Shown: piece after piece, positions 27,781-36,834 of the stretch
Position numbering within the stretch: position 1 is the first letter of the stretch
Layout of the letters: every line of letters begins with the position of its first letter
Assembly (NCBI RefSeq): GCF_034932065.1
Contig: NZ_JAYGHP010000008.1
Location: 1 to 64,000 of the forward strand
Length of the DNA stretch: 64,000 nt
Reading direction: 5' to 3'
Origin: Crocosphaera sp. UHCC 0190
GTDB lineage: Bacteria > Cyanobacteriota > Cyanobacteriia > Cyanobacteriales > Microcystaceae
Position numbers and translations under genes: made by a program
Notes under the pieces: model-generated
The model's input: the letters and a program-made list of their open reading frames with translations, nothing else
The model's database searches: none
What the model was told of the DNA's origin: nothing

Positions 27781-28305
27781 TTAATCAGAATTGTCCAATG
27801 CTTTTAAGCCTAAATAGCCTAGCCCTGCTACTAAACCACCGAGTGCAATAGTAGGAGCAAGAGCGACAGCAGTAGTAGTAACACCAACTAATCCAAGAAT
27901 GCCACCAGCCGAAACTGTTGCAGTTACTGGAGCTAATCCAGCTACAGTCATACCAAGTGCTAATGCACTACCTCCATTTATTACTTGCGGACTATCAGGT
28001 TTACCTTGAGTGCAATCATACGCAAAATGTTCACAGTTATTAAATATTAGATTATAGCCTTCTTTATAAGAGTTTTTTAATCTAAATTCTGCTCTCTGAA
28101 CTATTAAATCAAGAGAATATTTATTTTCGTACGTTTTAACCTTAATTGATTTTCCATTGGCAAACTTACTCTTGGAGTCCCTAACTATTTTTTTTGTTCC
28201 TCCTTTAATAGAACCAGAATAATGAATCACTGTACCATCACCACAATCTATGCCATGATGATCATAACCAAGGCATTGAATATAAATATGATCCCCTTTA
28301 GCCAT
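27781..28305 (-). CDS. LRAT/NlpC-like domain protein with glycine-zipper C-terminus
   Basis: 174 residues. The N-terminal LRAT domain shows GDHIYIQCLGYDHHGIDCGDGTVIHYSG (catalytic-His region) and the NCEHFAYDC motif with the nucleophile Cys; LRAT-fold proteins are acyltransferases or thiol hydrolases acting on lipids. Residues about 112-170 form two Gly/Ala-rich hydrophobic segments (GGILGLVGVTTTAVALAPTI, then GGLVAGLGYLGLKAL), like the 83- and 130-residue proteins at 21215-21878. Two CRP-type sites lie 55 and 77 bases upstream. Membrane-associated lipid modification is inference. Confidence 0.8.
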   Translation of the reverse strand: MAKGDHIYIQCLGYDHHGIDCGDGTVIHYSGSIKGGTKKIVRDSKSKFANGKSIKVKTYENKYSLDLIVQRAEFRLKNSYKEGYNLIFNNCEHFAYDCTQGKPDSPQVINGGSALALGMTVAGLAPVTATVSAGGILGLVGVTTTAVALAPTIALGGLVAGLGYLGLKALDNSD

Positions 28306-28359
28306 AAGAAAAGCTCCAAATAAGTAACTATATATTCCCCTTTAAATCATATATTTGTC

Positions 28360-28375
28360 TGTGATACTAATCATA
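28360..28375. promoter_or_regulatory. CRP-type site, promoter-proximal
   Basis: TGTGA-TACTAA-TCATA, matching TGTGA-N6-TCACA at 9 of 10 fixed positions, 55 bases upstream of the LRAT gene start (28305). Confidence 0.55.
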
Positions 28376-28381
28376 TTTTTC

Positions 28382-28397
28382 TGTGATTAATATCACA
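28382..28397. promoter_or_regulatory. CRP-type site, perfect consensus
   Basis: TGTGA-TTAATA-TCACA is a perfect match to the CRP/SyCRP1 consensus and is fully palindromic. Its centre is 22 bases from the adjacent site, two helical turns. Confidence 0.7.
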
Positions 28398-28444
28398 ATT
28401 AATATAATTAGTAGTAAGTTCTAGTGCGATCGCTGCTCTTGTAG

Positions 28445-28470
28445 GGTGCGTTAATGAAATGTAACGCACC
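28445..28470. repeat. GGTGCGTTA palindromic repeat
   Basis: GGTGCGTTA (28445-28453) pairs perfectly with TAACGCACC (28462-28470); preceded by TGTAG as at 19441. It is a second member of this repeat family. Confidence 0.75.
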
Positions 28471-28701
28471 TTAACTGATAGATTCTAGCCCATTTATTGG
28501 CAAATTCTTACTCAATAAGTAATAACAATAGCAATGAAACAATTAATGAAACAGCCGTCATCTTGGCTACCCAATGGAATAACCCTGAACCCATCTGATC
28601 AATATCGTCCTTTTTCCTTTACTGAAGAATTACAAATAAGATTAGAGTGTGATTCTCATAAATTCCTGCACGACTCACCGCATAATCCGATGGTTAAAGA
28701 A

Positions 28702-29271
28702 TTATATAACAGGTATATCTAAAATAAAATCAGGTAACACATCTTCCCCCGATAAATTAGCAGGAAGAGATACAATTTCTTTATCTTGATTTAGGCGATA
28801 AATTTCTACTTGTTGCTGTTGGGGATTAATTAACCATCCTAACCGTAATCCTGCATCAAGATATTCCGCCATTTTCTCTTGTAAGTCTTCTAATTTGTCG
28901 GTTCGTGAACGCAATTCTAGCACAAAATCAGGGCATAAAGGAGGAAATTTTTCTTGTTCTTCGTCTGTTAAACTATCCCATCTTTCTAATTTAACCCATG
29001 CCACATCAGGGGAACGTTTTCCCCCATTAGGTAAACGAAAAACAGTTGAAGAACTAAAGACGATTCCTAATTTTGTTTGTTCATTCCATAACCATATTTT
29101 ACTAATTAATCTGGCTTCTCGACTACCACTTTTTCCACCTAATGGGGACATAATCAATAATTCTCCTTTAGACGTTAATTCCAATCGCCATGCTTGATTG
29201 ACTTGGCAAAGTTGATAAAATTCTTCATCGGTGAGTTGAACGGGTTTTACATTAAGCGTGATGGTGTTCAT
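28702..29271 (-). CDS. Uma2 family (DUF820) putative endonuclease
   Basis: 189 residues from the ATG at 29271 (MNTITLNVKPVQLTDEEFYQLCQ); an in-frame start nine codons upstream is less family-like. Motifs are RLPNGGKRSPDVAWV, PDFVLELRSRTDKLEDLQEKMAEYLDAG, LGWLINPQQQQVEIYR and LPDFILDIP. It is a paralogue of the gene at 15999-16574, with a similar domain order and diverged sequence. Role unknown. Confidence 0.9.
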   Translation of the reverse strand: MNTITLNVKPVQLTDEEFYQLCQVNQAWRLELTSKGELLIMSPLGGKSGSREARLISKIWLWNEQTKLGIVFSSSTVFRLPNGGKRSPDVAWVKLERWDSLTDEEQEKFPPLCPDFVLELRSRTDKLEDLQEKMAEYLDAGLRLGWLINPQQQQVEIYRLNQDKEIVSLPANLSGEDVLPDFILDIPVI

Positions 29272-29360
29272 TATTGAATTATTAATTGTGAATATCAATA
29301 GCTATTGTTCACAGTGCTATTTTAGTGTATTTTTACAAATTGAAAATGATTCAAAACTAA

Positions 29361-30806
29361 TCAAGAAAGTCTAGCATTAACCACTTGATCACGTCCTTGT
29401 TTTTTCGCTTTAAATAAAGCATCATCTGCACTATCAATTAAAGATTTAAGATCTAATTCTAAAGAAGGAATCATCGTTGCTACTCCTAAACTCATGGTGA
29501 CATAAGGTTGAACATCTGAGGCTTTATGAGGTATATTTAAAGCGCGAATCCCTTCTAAAATGCGCTGGGCCACTTGTGTTGCCCCTTCATGGGGAGTTTC
29601 GGGCAAAATAACCGCAAACTCTTCTCCACCATAACGAGCGACTAAATCAGCAGGACGTAAGGCTGTATTAGCGATCGCCTTTGCCACTTTTTTCAAACAA
29701 TCATCTCCCCCTAAATGGCCATAAGTATCATTGTACCGTTTAAAATAGTCAATATCTCCTAAAATCAAGGATAAGGGTTTTTTCTCCCTTGCTAAACGTC
29801 GCCATTCTTGTTCTAAGGTTTCATCAAAACAACGACGGTTAGCCACTTCGGTTAAGCCATCAAGATTGGCTAATCGATGTAATTTATAATTAAGATCGTG
29901 TAATTCCCTGTTCATTTTGTTCAGAGATGCTTCATATCTTTGTTGTTCTTCTTCTGCTCGTTTTCTGGTGCTTACATCAGTTTGTACGCCAATATAATAA
30001 ATGACTTTTTCTGATTCATCAAGAACGGGAGATAAAGACACTTCATTCCAAAATAAAGAACCATCTTTTCGATAATTTCTGAGGATAACACAGCAAGCTT
30101 TCCCCTCTGCAATACGGTGATGTAGTTGTTCTATTTGGGGTTGATGGCGATCACTTCCTTGCAAAAAACGGCAATTTTTTCCTTTAACTTCTTTTAAAGA
30201 ATACCCTGTCATTTTTTCAAATCCAGGATTAACATACATAATAGGATAATCAGGATGAGTGGCATCGGTAATAATAATTCCATTATGAGTTGCCGCCACC
30301 GCTTGATGCAATAAGTAGGCTTCAATTTGGGGTTGAGAATAAAATTGTTGGGCAGCTTCTGTTAATTTTAATTGTTGTTTTAGCTGACTATTATTTCCTT
30401 TTAATTGTTGACTGGATAAACTGATTTTTACTTGATTTTCAACCCTAGCTAAAACTTCCTCCAGTTGATAAGGTTTTGTAATATAATCTACTCCTCCCAT
30501 TTCAAAAGCTTTCACTTTTTCCCCAATTTGATCGAAAGCACTGAGAAAAATGACCGGAATTTCAGCCGTATTCTTTTTAGCCTTTAATTGCTGACAAACC
30601 TGATAACCATCCAATTGAGGAAGTTTAATATCTAATAACATTAAATCAGGGGGTTGAGTTTCCGCCGCAAGTAAAGCCATTTCTCCATCAATAGCTTGTC
30701 TAACTTGATAGCCTTGATCTTGAAGAATATTAGAGAGTAATCGTAGATTGTCAAGTTGATCTTCAACGATTAAAATATTGGCTTGATAGGGAGTTTCTGT
30801 CTTCAT
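29361..30806 (-). CDS. REC-PAS-GGDEF diguanylate cyclase
   Basis: 481 residues. Domain order: receiver (about 10-125, phospho-acceptor Asp in LMLLDIKLPQ), coiled-coil linker, PAS/LOV-like sensor (GIIITDATHPDYPIMYVNPGFEKMTGYS...GKNCRFLQGSDRHQP; the NCRFLQ motif with its cysteine is typical of flavin-binding LOV domains), then GGDEF (RYGGEEFAVILPE). The RPAD motif five residues before GGEEF is the product-inhibition I-site. It should make c-di-GMP under phosphorelay and possibly blue-light control. Its start overlaps the upstream hybrid kinase stop by 4 bases. Confidence 0.9.
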   Translation of the reverse strand: MKTETPYQANILIVEDQLDNLRLLSNILQDQGYQVRQAIDGEMALLAAETQPPDLMLLDIKLPQLDGYQVCQQLKAKKNTAEIPVIFLSAFDQIGEKVKAFEMGGVDYITKPYQLEEVLARVENQVKISLSSQQLKGNNSQLKQQLKLTEAAQQFYSQPQIEAYLLHQAVAATHNGIIITDATHPDYPIMYVNPGFEKMTGYSLKEVKGKNCRFLQGSDRHQPQIEQLHHRIAEGKACCVILRNYRKDGSLFWNEVSLSPVLDESEKVIYYIGVQTDVSTRKRAEEEQQRYEASLNKMNRELHDLNYKLHRLANLDGLTEVANRRCFDETLEQEWRRLAREKKPLSLILGDIDYFKRYNDTYGHLGGDDCLKKVAKAIANTALRPADLVARYGGEEFAVILPETPHEGATQVAQRILEGIRALNIPHKASDVQPYVTMSLGVATMIPSLELDLKSLIDSADDALFKAKKQGRDQVVNARLS

Positions 30807-33361
30807 GATTCATTCATTAAAGGTTGAGTAAGTTCTCGGATTTGACGAAAATTAAAGTGATTAACTAACTCAGTCATCCCGATAGCAACAGCAATCTGTT
30901 GATGGGGTATTTGTTGAATTAATTTATACAAACTTTGACTATCTCCAGCACTCGCCGCCCAAGACACTTGATTAATCCAATCCAGGGGCATCATCTCTAA
31001 AGATGACGGGGTTAAATGAATCGATAAATTCTCTTCATTCTTTATTTCCCTTTCTTCATTTTCGTAATCATAGTTCACGCCTAAATGTAGTTTGATTTTA
31101 TGGAGTAATCGCTCAATTTCAAAAGGTTTATACAAAATGTCATCACAAACTGAAGCTAATCTATTAATGTGATCATTTTCTAACGTACCTGACGAAATTG
31201 CAATAATAGTTGTCTTATTTTGTTGAGTTAAATCCTTAATTTGTTGAATGGCTCTATAGCCATCCATGATTGGCATACGAGTATCCATAAAAATTAAATT
31301 AGGTCGCCAATTATACCAAATTTCTAAGGCTTCTTGTCCATTATTAGCTTCTTGGAGTTGAAAGCCAATAGGCTGTAAAAATTTCATTAATAACTGTCTA
31401 TTTTCTAAGTGATCGTCTACAATTAAAATTCGATATTCTTGTTGATTGGGAGTAAGTCTAATGATTTTTCGATTCGCCCCAATTTGGCTGACTTCAGGCT
31501 CTTCAGGCAGAATAATAGGCAAATAAAACTGAATAATTGTTCCTTGATTGACTTGACTATTTAAGTAAATTTTTCCTCCCATTAAATGCACTAATTTTTG
31601 AGTAATGGATAAGCCTAATCCTGCCCCTTCCGTGGGAATTCCTCGAAAAAAGGGTTCAAATACTTTTTGTTGTATGTCTAAAGGAATTCCACAGCCTGTA
31701 TCCTCCACTTCAATCCAAATAATCTGTTGTGAAGAATCATTATTATTGCTAATTTCATCCAATGTCCATGATTGATTATTACTGACTAATCGTAAGGTAA
31801 TACTGCCCTTATCTGTAAATTTTATTGCATTGTCTAAAAGATTAATTAATATTTGTCTTAATTTATTTTCATCGGTTTTAATATAGGTAGGAACTTCGAG
31901 ATCAATATCAAGGATTAGCTGTAAATTTTTGCTCTGAGCTTTAAGCTTTAACATTTCAATAATTGGCTCAATTAGTTTTTTCAAATTAAAGGAAGTTGGA
32001 TTAACAAAATCTGAACCGACTTCTAATTTTGAAATTTCTAAAATATCGTTAAACAAGGTCAATAAATATTCGCCACTCCGACGCATAATGGTTAAATTTT
32101 CTTGTTGTTCTAGGGTCAAGGTGCGATCTCGGTTCAGTAATTCTAGAAATCCCAAAATAATATTGAGAGGAGTACGCAATTCATGGCTCATTTGTCCTAA
32201 TAATTCATTTTTCCCTTGATTAGCAGCTTCTAATTGAGCCGTTCTTTGCTTTACCCGTTCTTCTAATTCTTCTGTGGTTTTAATCAATTCGGCAGTTCGT
32301 GCTTCTACTAATTCCTCAATTCGCTTTTTTTCTACTAAAGTTTTTCCTATATAAGCAGTAACCAAAGCTGTTAATCCTAGTCCAAACATCAAAATTATTC
32401 CTGATTTTACGACGATAGGAAATAACTTAATATTAGGAGTTATTATTAATGACCATTTACGATCAGCTACTTTTAGTGTTCGCTGACAATTTAATAATTG
32501 TTGACAGCTAGATGGCAGATTTAAGGTTATATTTTTAGACTTCTTAAACTGTTTAGATTGAGCATCAAATGTCAAAAAAATATCGTTATTTTTAGTTGGT
32601 TCTTGCTCAATTAAATAAAAGCTAAGCTCGTAATTAGGTAAATGCTTCAACGTCATTTTTATTAAGTCTTCAAGGCGATAAACTGTATAGGCAGTTCCCC
32701 TAAATTCTTGATGGCGTTGTGAGTCAGTATTTACCGTGCTACCACGACGATAAATGGGGTAATAAAGAATAAATCCTATCCCTCCATTAATTAAATTAAT
32801 TGGCTCACTTGCTGTAATTTTTCCCGTATTTCTTGCTTTTTGTAGCGGAATATTTAAGCTTTCCGTTGACCCCAAATTTAAACCGATTACTGATTGATAA
32901 ATGGCTTTTGGTTCTCCATAAGTAACTGGAAAATATTCACTGTTATTTTCTGGATTTTTACCATCTTTTTCCCAAATTGTAAAATCAGGAAAGCCCTCAA
33001 ATTTCATTTTTTTTTCATAAAGAGGACGTTCTTTTTGAGAAATTCGAGGGGCCCATGCCATGCCCAAAATGCCTGAATACTCCTCTAAAAAAGGTGTCGT
33101 AAAAGCTCGAAAATCTTCACCAGTTACTTCATCAGATGCCTCATAAAAAATCCCTAAAGCATTCGTCACTTGAATATATTCTTGAAGATGTTGTTGAATA
33201 TGTTGGGCCAAGTGATCTCCTTGTCCTTCAAATACCTTCTTAGCTTGATTTAATTCGAGATTCCAACCCGTCCAAGCAGCGATGACTGAAATTCCCCCCC
33301 CGATCAATAAACTAATACCTAGGGGAAGATAGGAATGAAAACGGGAGGACGGATCTGTCAT
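30803..33361 (-). CDS. CHASE-domain hybrid sensor histidine kinase
   Basis: 852 residues. An N-terminal membrane helix (about 12-32), an extracytoplasmic CHASE domain (about 60-250) and a second helix (about 318-340) precede a coiled coil. The transmitter has HisKA (MSHELRTPLNIILGF), the ATPase N-box (QILINLLDNAIKFTDKG) and G boxes (GCGIP, GAGLGLSI). A receiver follows (ILIVDDHLENRQ, phospho-acceptor Asp in LIFMDTRMP), with a C-terminal helical tail. CHASE proteins sense small extracellular ligands. It is translationally coupled to the downstream REC-PAS-GGDEF gene, so the cyclase is its likely output. Confidence 0.93.
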   Translation of the reverse strand: MTDPSSRFHSYLPLGISLLIGGGISVIAAWTGWNLELNQAKKVFEGQGDHLAQHIQQHLQEYIQVTNALGIFYEASDEVTGEDFRAFTTPFLEEYSGILGMAWAPRISQKERPLYEKKMKFEGFPDFTIWEKDGKNPENNSEYFPVTYGEPKAIYQSVIGLNLGSTESLNIPLQKARNTGKITASEPINLINGGIGFILYYPIYRRGSTVNTDSQRHQEFRGTAYTVYRLEDLIKMTLKHLPNYELSFYLIEQEPTKNNDIFLTFDAQSKQFKKSKNITLNLPSSCQQLLNCQRTLKVADRKWSLIITPNIKLFPIVVKSGIILMFGLGLTALVTAYIGKTLVEKKRIEELVEARTAELIKTTEELEERVKQRTAQLEAANQGKNELLGQMSHELRTPLNIILGFLELLNRDRTLTLEQQENLTIMRRSGEYLLTLFNDILEISKLEVGSDFVNPTSFNLKKLIEPIIEMLKLKAQSKNLQLILDIDLEVPTYIKTDENKLRQILINLLDNAIKFTDKGSITLRLVSNNQSWTLDEISNNNDSSQQIIWIEVEDTGCGIPLDIQQKVFEPFFRGIPTEGAGLGLSITQKLVHLMGGKIYLNSQVNQGTIIQFYLPIILPEEPEVSQIGANRKIIRLTPNQQEYRILIVDDHLENRQLLMKFLQPIGFQLQEANNGQEALEIWYNWRPNLIFMDTRMPIMDGYRAIQQIKDLTQQNKTTIIAISSGTLENDHINRLASVCDDILYKPFEIERLLHKIKLHLGVNYDYENEEREIKNEENLSIHLTPSSLEMMPLDWINQVSWAASAGDSQSLYKLIQQIPHQQIAVAIGMTELVNHFNFRQIRELTQPLMNES

Positions 33362-33658
33362 TGAAAAGAACCACAGCCTTAAAAATTAAGAAAAGAGTCA
33401 ACTATCGCTCTTGAGTGAAACCTTCCCAATGCCGACAATCAGCAACAATCAGGGATATTCTGTAGATTAGCTCAGTTTGGTGGGTTATTGCTTAGGCAAT
33501 CTTGCGGATCTCTTTTACTGTTTTTTAGCAAAACTCTGTGCATTTACTGTTCTATTTTGTGTCTTGCTACTTTTGATGACTGACTTGTTTGTAAAGATTT
33601 TTTATATTATATTAAGAACAGTGACTAAAATAAAAAATTTAATGTAGAGGAATTTTTC

Positions 33659-33847
33659 ATGCCCTATACAACAGAAGAAGGCGGACGTTTAAATAACTTT
33701 GCGGCAGAGCCAAAAGTCTATGAGGCCGCTCCTCCCACCAAGTCTCAACAACGTAACTACATTATCATGGGAGTTGCTGCTTTGTTGTTAATCGGTGGTT
33801 TATTGACTGTTGCGGTATATGCCTCCTCTAATGTGGGTGTTAGCTAA
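33659..33847 (+). CDS. psb34: Photosystem II assembly protein Psb34
   Basis: 62 residues. The N-terminal motif YTTEEGGRLNNFAAEPKVYEA...QQRNYIIMG and one C-terminal membrane helix (about 34-56) match Psb34, a small Hlip-related subunit of photosystem II assembly intermediates (CP47/RC47). An AGGA site lies 8 bases upstream of the ATG. It is monocistronic with its own terminator at 33875-33907. Confidence 0.9.
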   Translation: MPYTTEEGGRLNNFAAEPKVYEAAPPTKSQQRNYIIMGVAALLLIGGLLTVAVYASSNVGVS

Positions 33848-33874
33848 CGAAGCTATCCCAACTCATCATAACAA

Positions 33875-33907
33875 AAGCCACCCCTTAATCTATTATAGAG
33901 GTGGCTT
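33875..33907 (+). terminator. Rho-independent terminator after psb34
   Basis: AAGCCACC (33875-33882) pairs with GGTGGCTT (33900-33907), followed by AATT; 28 bases after the psb34 stop. Confidence 0.8.
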
Positions 33908-33945
33908 AATTCATTGTTGTGATCGCCGTCAAACTTTTAGACAGC

Positions 33946-34659
33946 TTAAAAGAATTTGGGTTGATGACGGATTAAATTGAGGAATTCCTCACGGGTTTTT
34001 TGCTCTTCTTGAAAATCTCCCAGCATGGCACTGGTGACAGTCCAAGAGCCAGGTTTTTGAACGCCGCGCATAACCATACACATATGAGTAGCTTCCATCA
34101 CAACAGCTACCCCACGAGGTTCTAAAATTTCTTGAATGGCCTCAGCAATTTGACGGGTGAGACGCTCTTGTACCTGCAAACGACGGGAATACATTTCGAC
34201 GATCCGCGCTAATTTGCTCAGTCCAACCACTTTCTGGTTAGGAATATAAGCGACGTGGGCCTGGCCCATAAACGGCAACATATGGTGTTCACACAAGCTA
34301 AAGAAATTAATATCTCGAACTAACACCATTTCATTGTGTCCCTCGTCAAAGATCGCCCCATTGACTAATTCTTCGAGAGACTGATCATAACCTTGGGTGA
34401 GAAATTTCATGGCCTCTGCTACCCGTTTCGGGGTTTTGAGCAACCCTTCCCGCTCCGGATCTTCTCCCACCGCTTCTAACATCGTGCGGACAGCATCCAT
34501 CATCTTCTCGGTACTAACATCAGAAGGGGTCTGAATTTTAGCTTGCTGTCCATTGTGGGTATTGCGATCAGGCCGAGTCACTACTACTCGCTCCGTTAAA
34601 TTAGGGTTAAGGGCATTGGAGTTAAGGCGATTGGAGCCGTTGGAAGAAGCTATTGTCAT
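33946..34659 (-). CDS. folE: GTP cyclohydrolase I
   Basis: 237 residues. FolE converts GTP to 7,8-dihydroneopterin triphosphate, the entry to folate and pterin synthesis. Zn ligands and active-site residues are visible: [12 protein letters not shown] (Cys and His), [21 protein letters not shown] and [15 protein letters not shown] (second Zn Cys). A 40-residue N-terminal extension ([21 protein letters not shown]) precedes the core. It is 27 bases downstream of the SDR gene and probably in the same operon. Confidence 0.95.
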   Translation of the reverse strand: MTIASSNGSNRLNSNALNPNLTERVVVTRPDRNTHNGQQAKIQTPSDVSTEKMMDAVRTMLEAVGEDPEREGLLKTPKRVAEAMKFLTQGYDQSLEELVNGAIFDEGHNEMVLVRDINFFSLCEHHMLPFMGQAHVAYIPNQKVVGLSKLARIVEMYSRRLQVQERLTRQIAEAIQEILEPRGVAVVMEATHMCMVMRGVQKPGSWTVTSAMLGDFQEEQKTREEFLNLIRHQPKFF

Positions 34660-34686
34660 AGTTAAAGTAAAAACGCTTATCGGGGA

Positions 34687-35415
34687 TTAAAGGGTTCCAG
34701 CACTGGGTAAAATGGTGATCTCTTCCATGACGGCTTCTGCTGGCAAGAGGGCCGCCTGAAGGATGGTTTGCGCCACAAGCTCAGGCTTGAGCATAGCAGC
34801 GCGATCAAAGTCGGCCTGTACCGTCTCCGTGTCCCAAATCGGTGTATTAACTGCACCAGGCACAATGGTCACGACACGAATACCATGGCTTCGCTCTTCC
34901 GCCGCTAAGACTTTGGAAAAAGATACCAAACCCGCTTTACTGACACAGTAGGCTCCCCAGCCCGCAAAAGGCTGAGTGGCGGCAATAGAGGCGACATTAA
35001 TAATGGTTCCTCGGCGGCGATCGCGCATCTGGGGTAAGACCCCTTGAACACATTGAAAGACACTGGTTAGGTTCAAATCCATGACCCGTTGCCAGTCTGA
35101 TAGGGATGTCTCCCGCAACAAATTGGTGTACCCCATTCCTGCGTTATTGACTATAATTTCAATGCCATCAAAATCAGCGACAATTTTTTGGATTTTTGCT
35201 GGTATTTCTGATAGCTGACTTAAGTCAATCCCATAGGCTTTGGCCTTGACTCCCTGTTCTCTAGCTGTTTGAGCCACAGCTTCGAGTTCAGCAAGGGAAC
35301 GGCTAACCAGGGCAACGTCAATCCCTGCTTGGGCAAAGGCTAAACTGGTTGCCTTGCCAATACCACGACTTGCGCCTGTGATAATTGCTTTGGGTTGATT
35401 TGATGAAGAACTCAT
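34687..35415 (-). CDS. Short-chain dehydrogenase/reductase
   Basis: 242 residues with the classical SDR motifs: TGASRGIGKA (cofactor loop), NNAGMGY, the catalytic Ser (INVASIAATQP), YCVSK (Tyr-x3-Lys) and PGAVNTPIW. It resembles FabG-type 3-oxoacyl reductases and cyanobacterial SDRs of unknown substrate; a role next to folE in pteridine reduction is possible but not shown. The start is the first ATG with MSSSSNQPK. Confidence 0.9.
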   Translation of the reverse strand: MSSSSNQPKAIITGASRGIGKATSLAFAQAGIDVALVSRSLAELEAVAQTAREQGVKAKAYGIDLSQLSEIPAKIQKIVADFDGIEIIVNNAGMGYTNLLRETSLSDWQRVMDLNLTSVFQCVQGVLPQMRDRRRGTIINVASIAATQPFAGWGAYCVSKAGLVSFSKVLAAEERSHGIRVVTIVPGAVNTPIWDTETVQADFDRAAMLKPELVAQTILQAALLPAEAVMEEITILPSAGTL

Positions 35416-35719
35416 GGTATACTCATCTTTCTATATAAACCGCTAGCGAGGGGAAAACGCTTTCGGTAATCAGGGGAATTCTCAGATAGGGTTTTCTTGG
35501 CGGTCAAGACAACAGACTATCGATTGTCTTAGCTCCGGTTTCCTGGACTTGACTAAGTGACAACCTCCCTTGGGCAAAGCAAACGTAACATTTCAAAATC
35601 TAAGAAATTGTTACAAAAGTTCACTTTGAAATTATAACATTCTCTGGGGACAGTTCACGGTTAAGGATCTTGAAATCCAATGATTGTGGGACTGATCCCC
35701 GATACCTTTCTATCATGAG
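35416..35719. other. Intergenic region between accA and the SDR gene
   Basis: About 300 bases with no gene seen. The presumed SDR-folE promoter lies here (AT-rich DNA near 35590-35645). No named regulatory element is recognised. Confidence 0.3.
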
Positions 35720-36718
35720 CTAGTGGGTTGCGGTTAAAGCGGGTTCTCGCTCTAAAAAGACCCCAATCTTCCGGAATTTCTGATACCGCAAGGCTTTGCG
35801 CTGTTCAGGGGACAACATTGATAATTCTTCCAGATGTTTTAATAAGGTTTGTTTGAGAAGGGCCGCAGCTTCTAGGGGTTTAGCGTGGGCTGCCCCAGAG
35901 GGTTCGGGGATGATTTCATCAATAATTCCCAACTCTTTTAAGTCGCTGGAGGTGATTTTGAGAGCAACAGCGGCCTGGGGAGATTTTTTCGCATCTTTCC
36001 AGAGAATGGCCGCACAGGCTTCGGGGGTAGCAACGGTATAAACGGCGTGTTCTAGCATCAGTAATTGATCGCCGACTCCAATCCCTAAAGCACCGCCTGA
36101 TCCTCCTTCCCCGATCACAGTACAGATAATGGGGACATCAAAACTAAACATTTGACGAAGGTTAAAGGCGATCGCTTCTCCTTGACCTAATTTTTCTGCA
36201 TCTACCCCGGCCCAAGCCCCAGGGGTATCAATAAAGGTAATAATGGGCATCCCAAATTGGTTAGCGTGTTCCATGAGGCGAATGGCTTTGCGATAACCTC
36301 CAGGGGCCGGCATTCCAAAATTACGGGCGACATTATCCTTCGTATCCCGTCCTTTTTGATGGCCTAAAATAAGGACAGGACGACCCCCTAAACGGGCCAC
36401 ACCTCCCACTAAGGCCGGATCATCAGATCCCCCGCGATCGCCATGTAACTCAAACCATTCATCGGCGATCGCCTGTATATAGTCGAGGGTACTGGGGCGA
36501 CGAGGATGACGGGCTAACTGGAGACGTTGGGAGGGGGTTAATGCGGTAAAAATCTCTTGACGTAGGGTTTCGGCACGATTTTCCAGTTGAGCGATTTGCT
36601 CGGAGACATCGACATTGTTTTCTTCTGCTAATTGCCGAATTTGCTCAATGCGGGCTTCCAACTCCCATAAAGGTTTTTCAAAGTCCAGCAGAAAGGTTCG
36701 GCGTTCGTTTTTGCTCAT
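35720..36718 (-). CDS. accA: Acetyl-CoA carboxylase carboxyltransferase, alpha subunit
   Basis: 332 residues. AccA with AccD transfers CO2 from biotin-BCCP to acetyl-CoA, making malonyl-CoA for fatty acid synthesis. Motifs: the N-terminal [17 protein letters not shown] helix, [39 protein letters not shown] (oxyanion/acyl-CoA loop) and [12 protein letters not shown]. Length is normal. It is transcribed alone; accD and the biotin subunits are elsewhere. Confidence 0.96.
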   Translation of the reverse strand: MSKNERRTFLLDFEKPLWELEARIEQIRQLAEENNVDVSEQIAQLENRAETLRQEIFTALTPSQRLQLARHPRRPSTLDYIQAIADEWFELHGDRGGSDDPALVGGVARLGGRPVLILGHQKGRDTKDNVARNFGMPAPGGYRKAIRLMEHANQFGMPIITFIDTPGAWAGVDAEKLGQGEAIAFNLRQMFSFDVPIICTVIGEGGSGGALGIGVGDQLLMLEHAVYTVATPEACAAILWKDAKKSPQAAVALKITSSDLKELGIIDEIIPEPSGAAHAKPLEAAALLKQTLLKHLEELSMLSPEQRKALRYQKFRKIGVFLEREPALTATH

Positions 36719-36834
36719 GAAATCCCCAATAGCTCATCAGGCAGGTCTGACATTATATTATACCCTTTGAGGTTATGCTTGGATTTTCTTTGATGGGATA
36801 CAATCATAAAATTGTAATAACCTGGCAATTGTCT

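Noticed and set aside
28534-28722. A 62-codon + strand reading frame (MKQLMKQPSSWLPNG...)
   Set aside because: No ribosome-binding site, no recognised family and overlap with the Uma2 gene's 3' end; could be a chance frame or a relic.
33470-33520. A TTAGCTCAGTTTGGTGGG stretch resembling a tRNA D-arm
   Set aside because: No acceptor stem, anticodon arm or T-arm can be placed around it.
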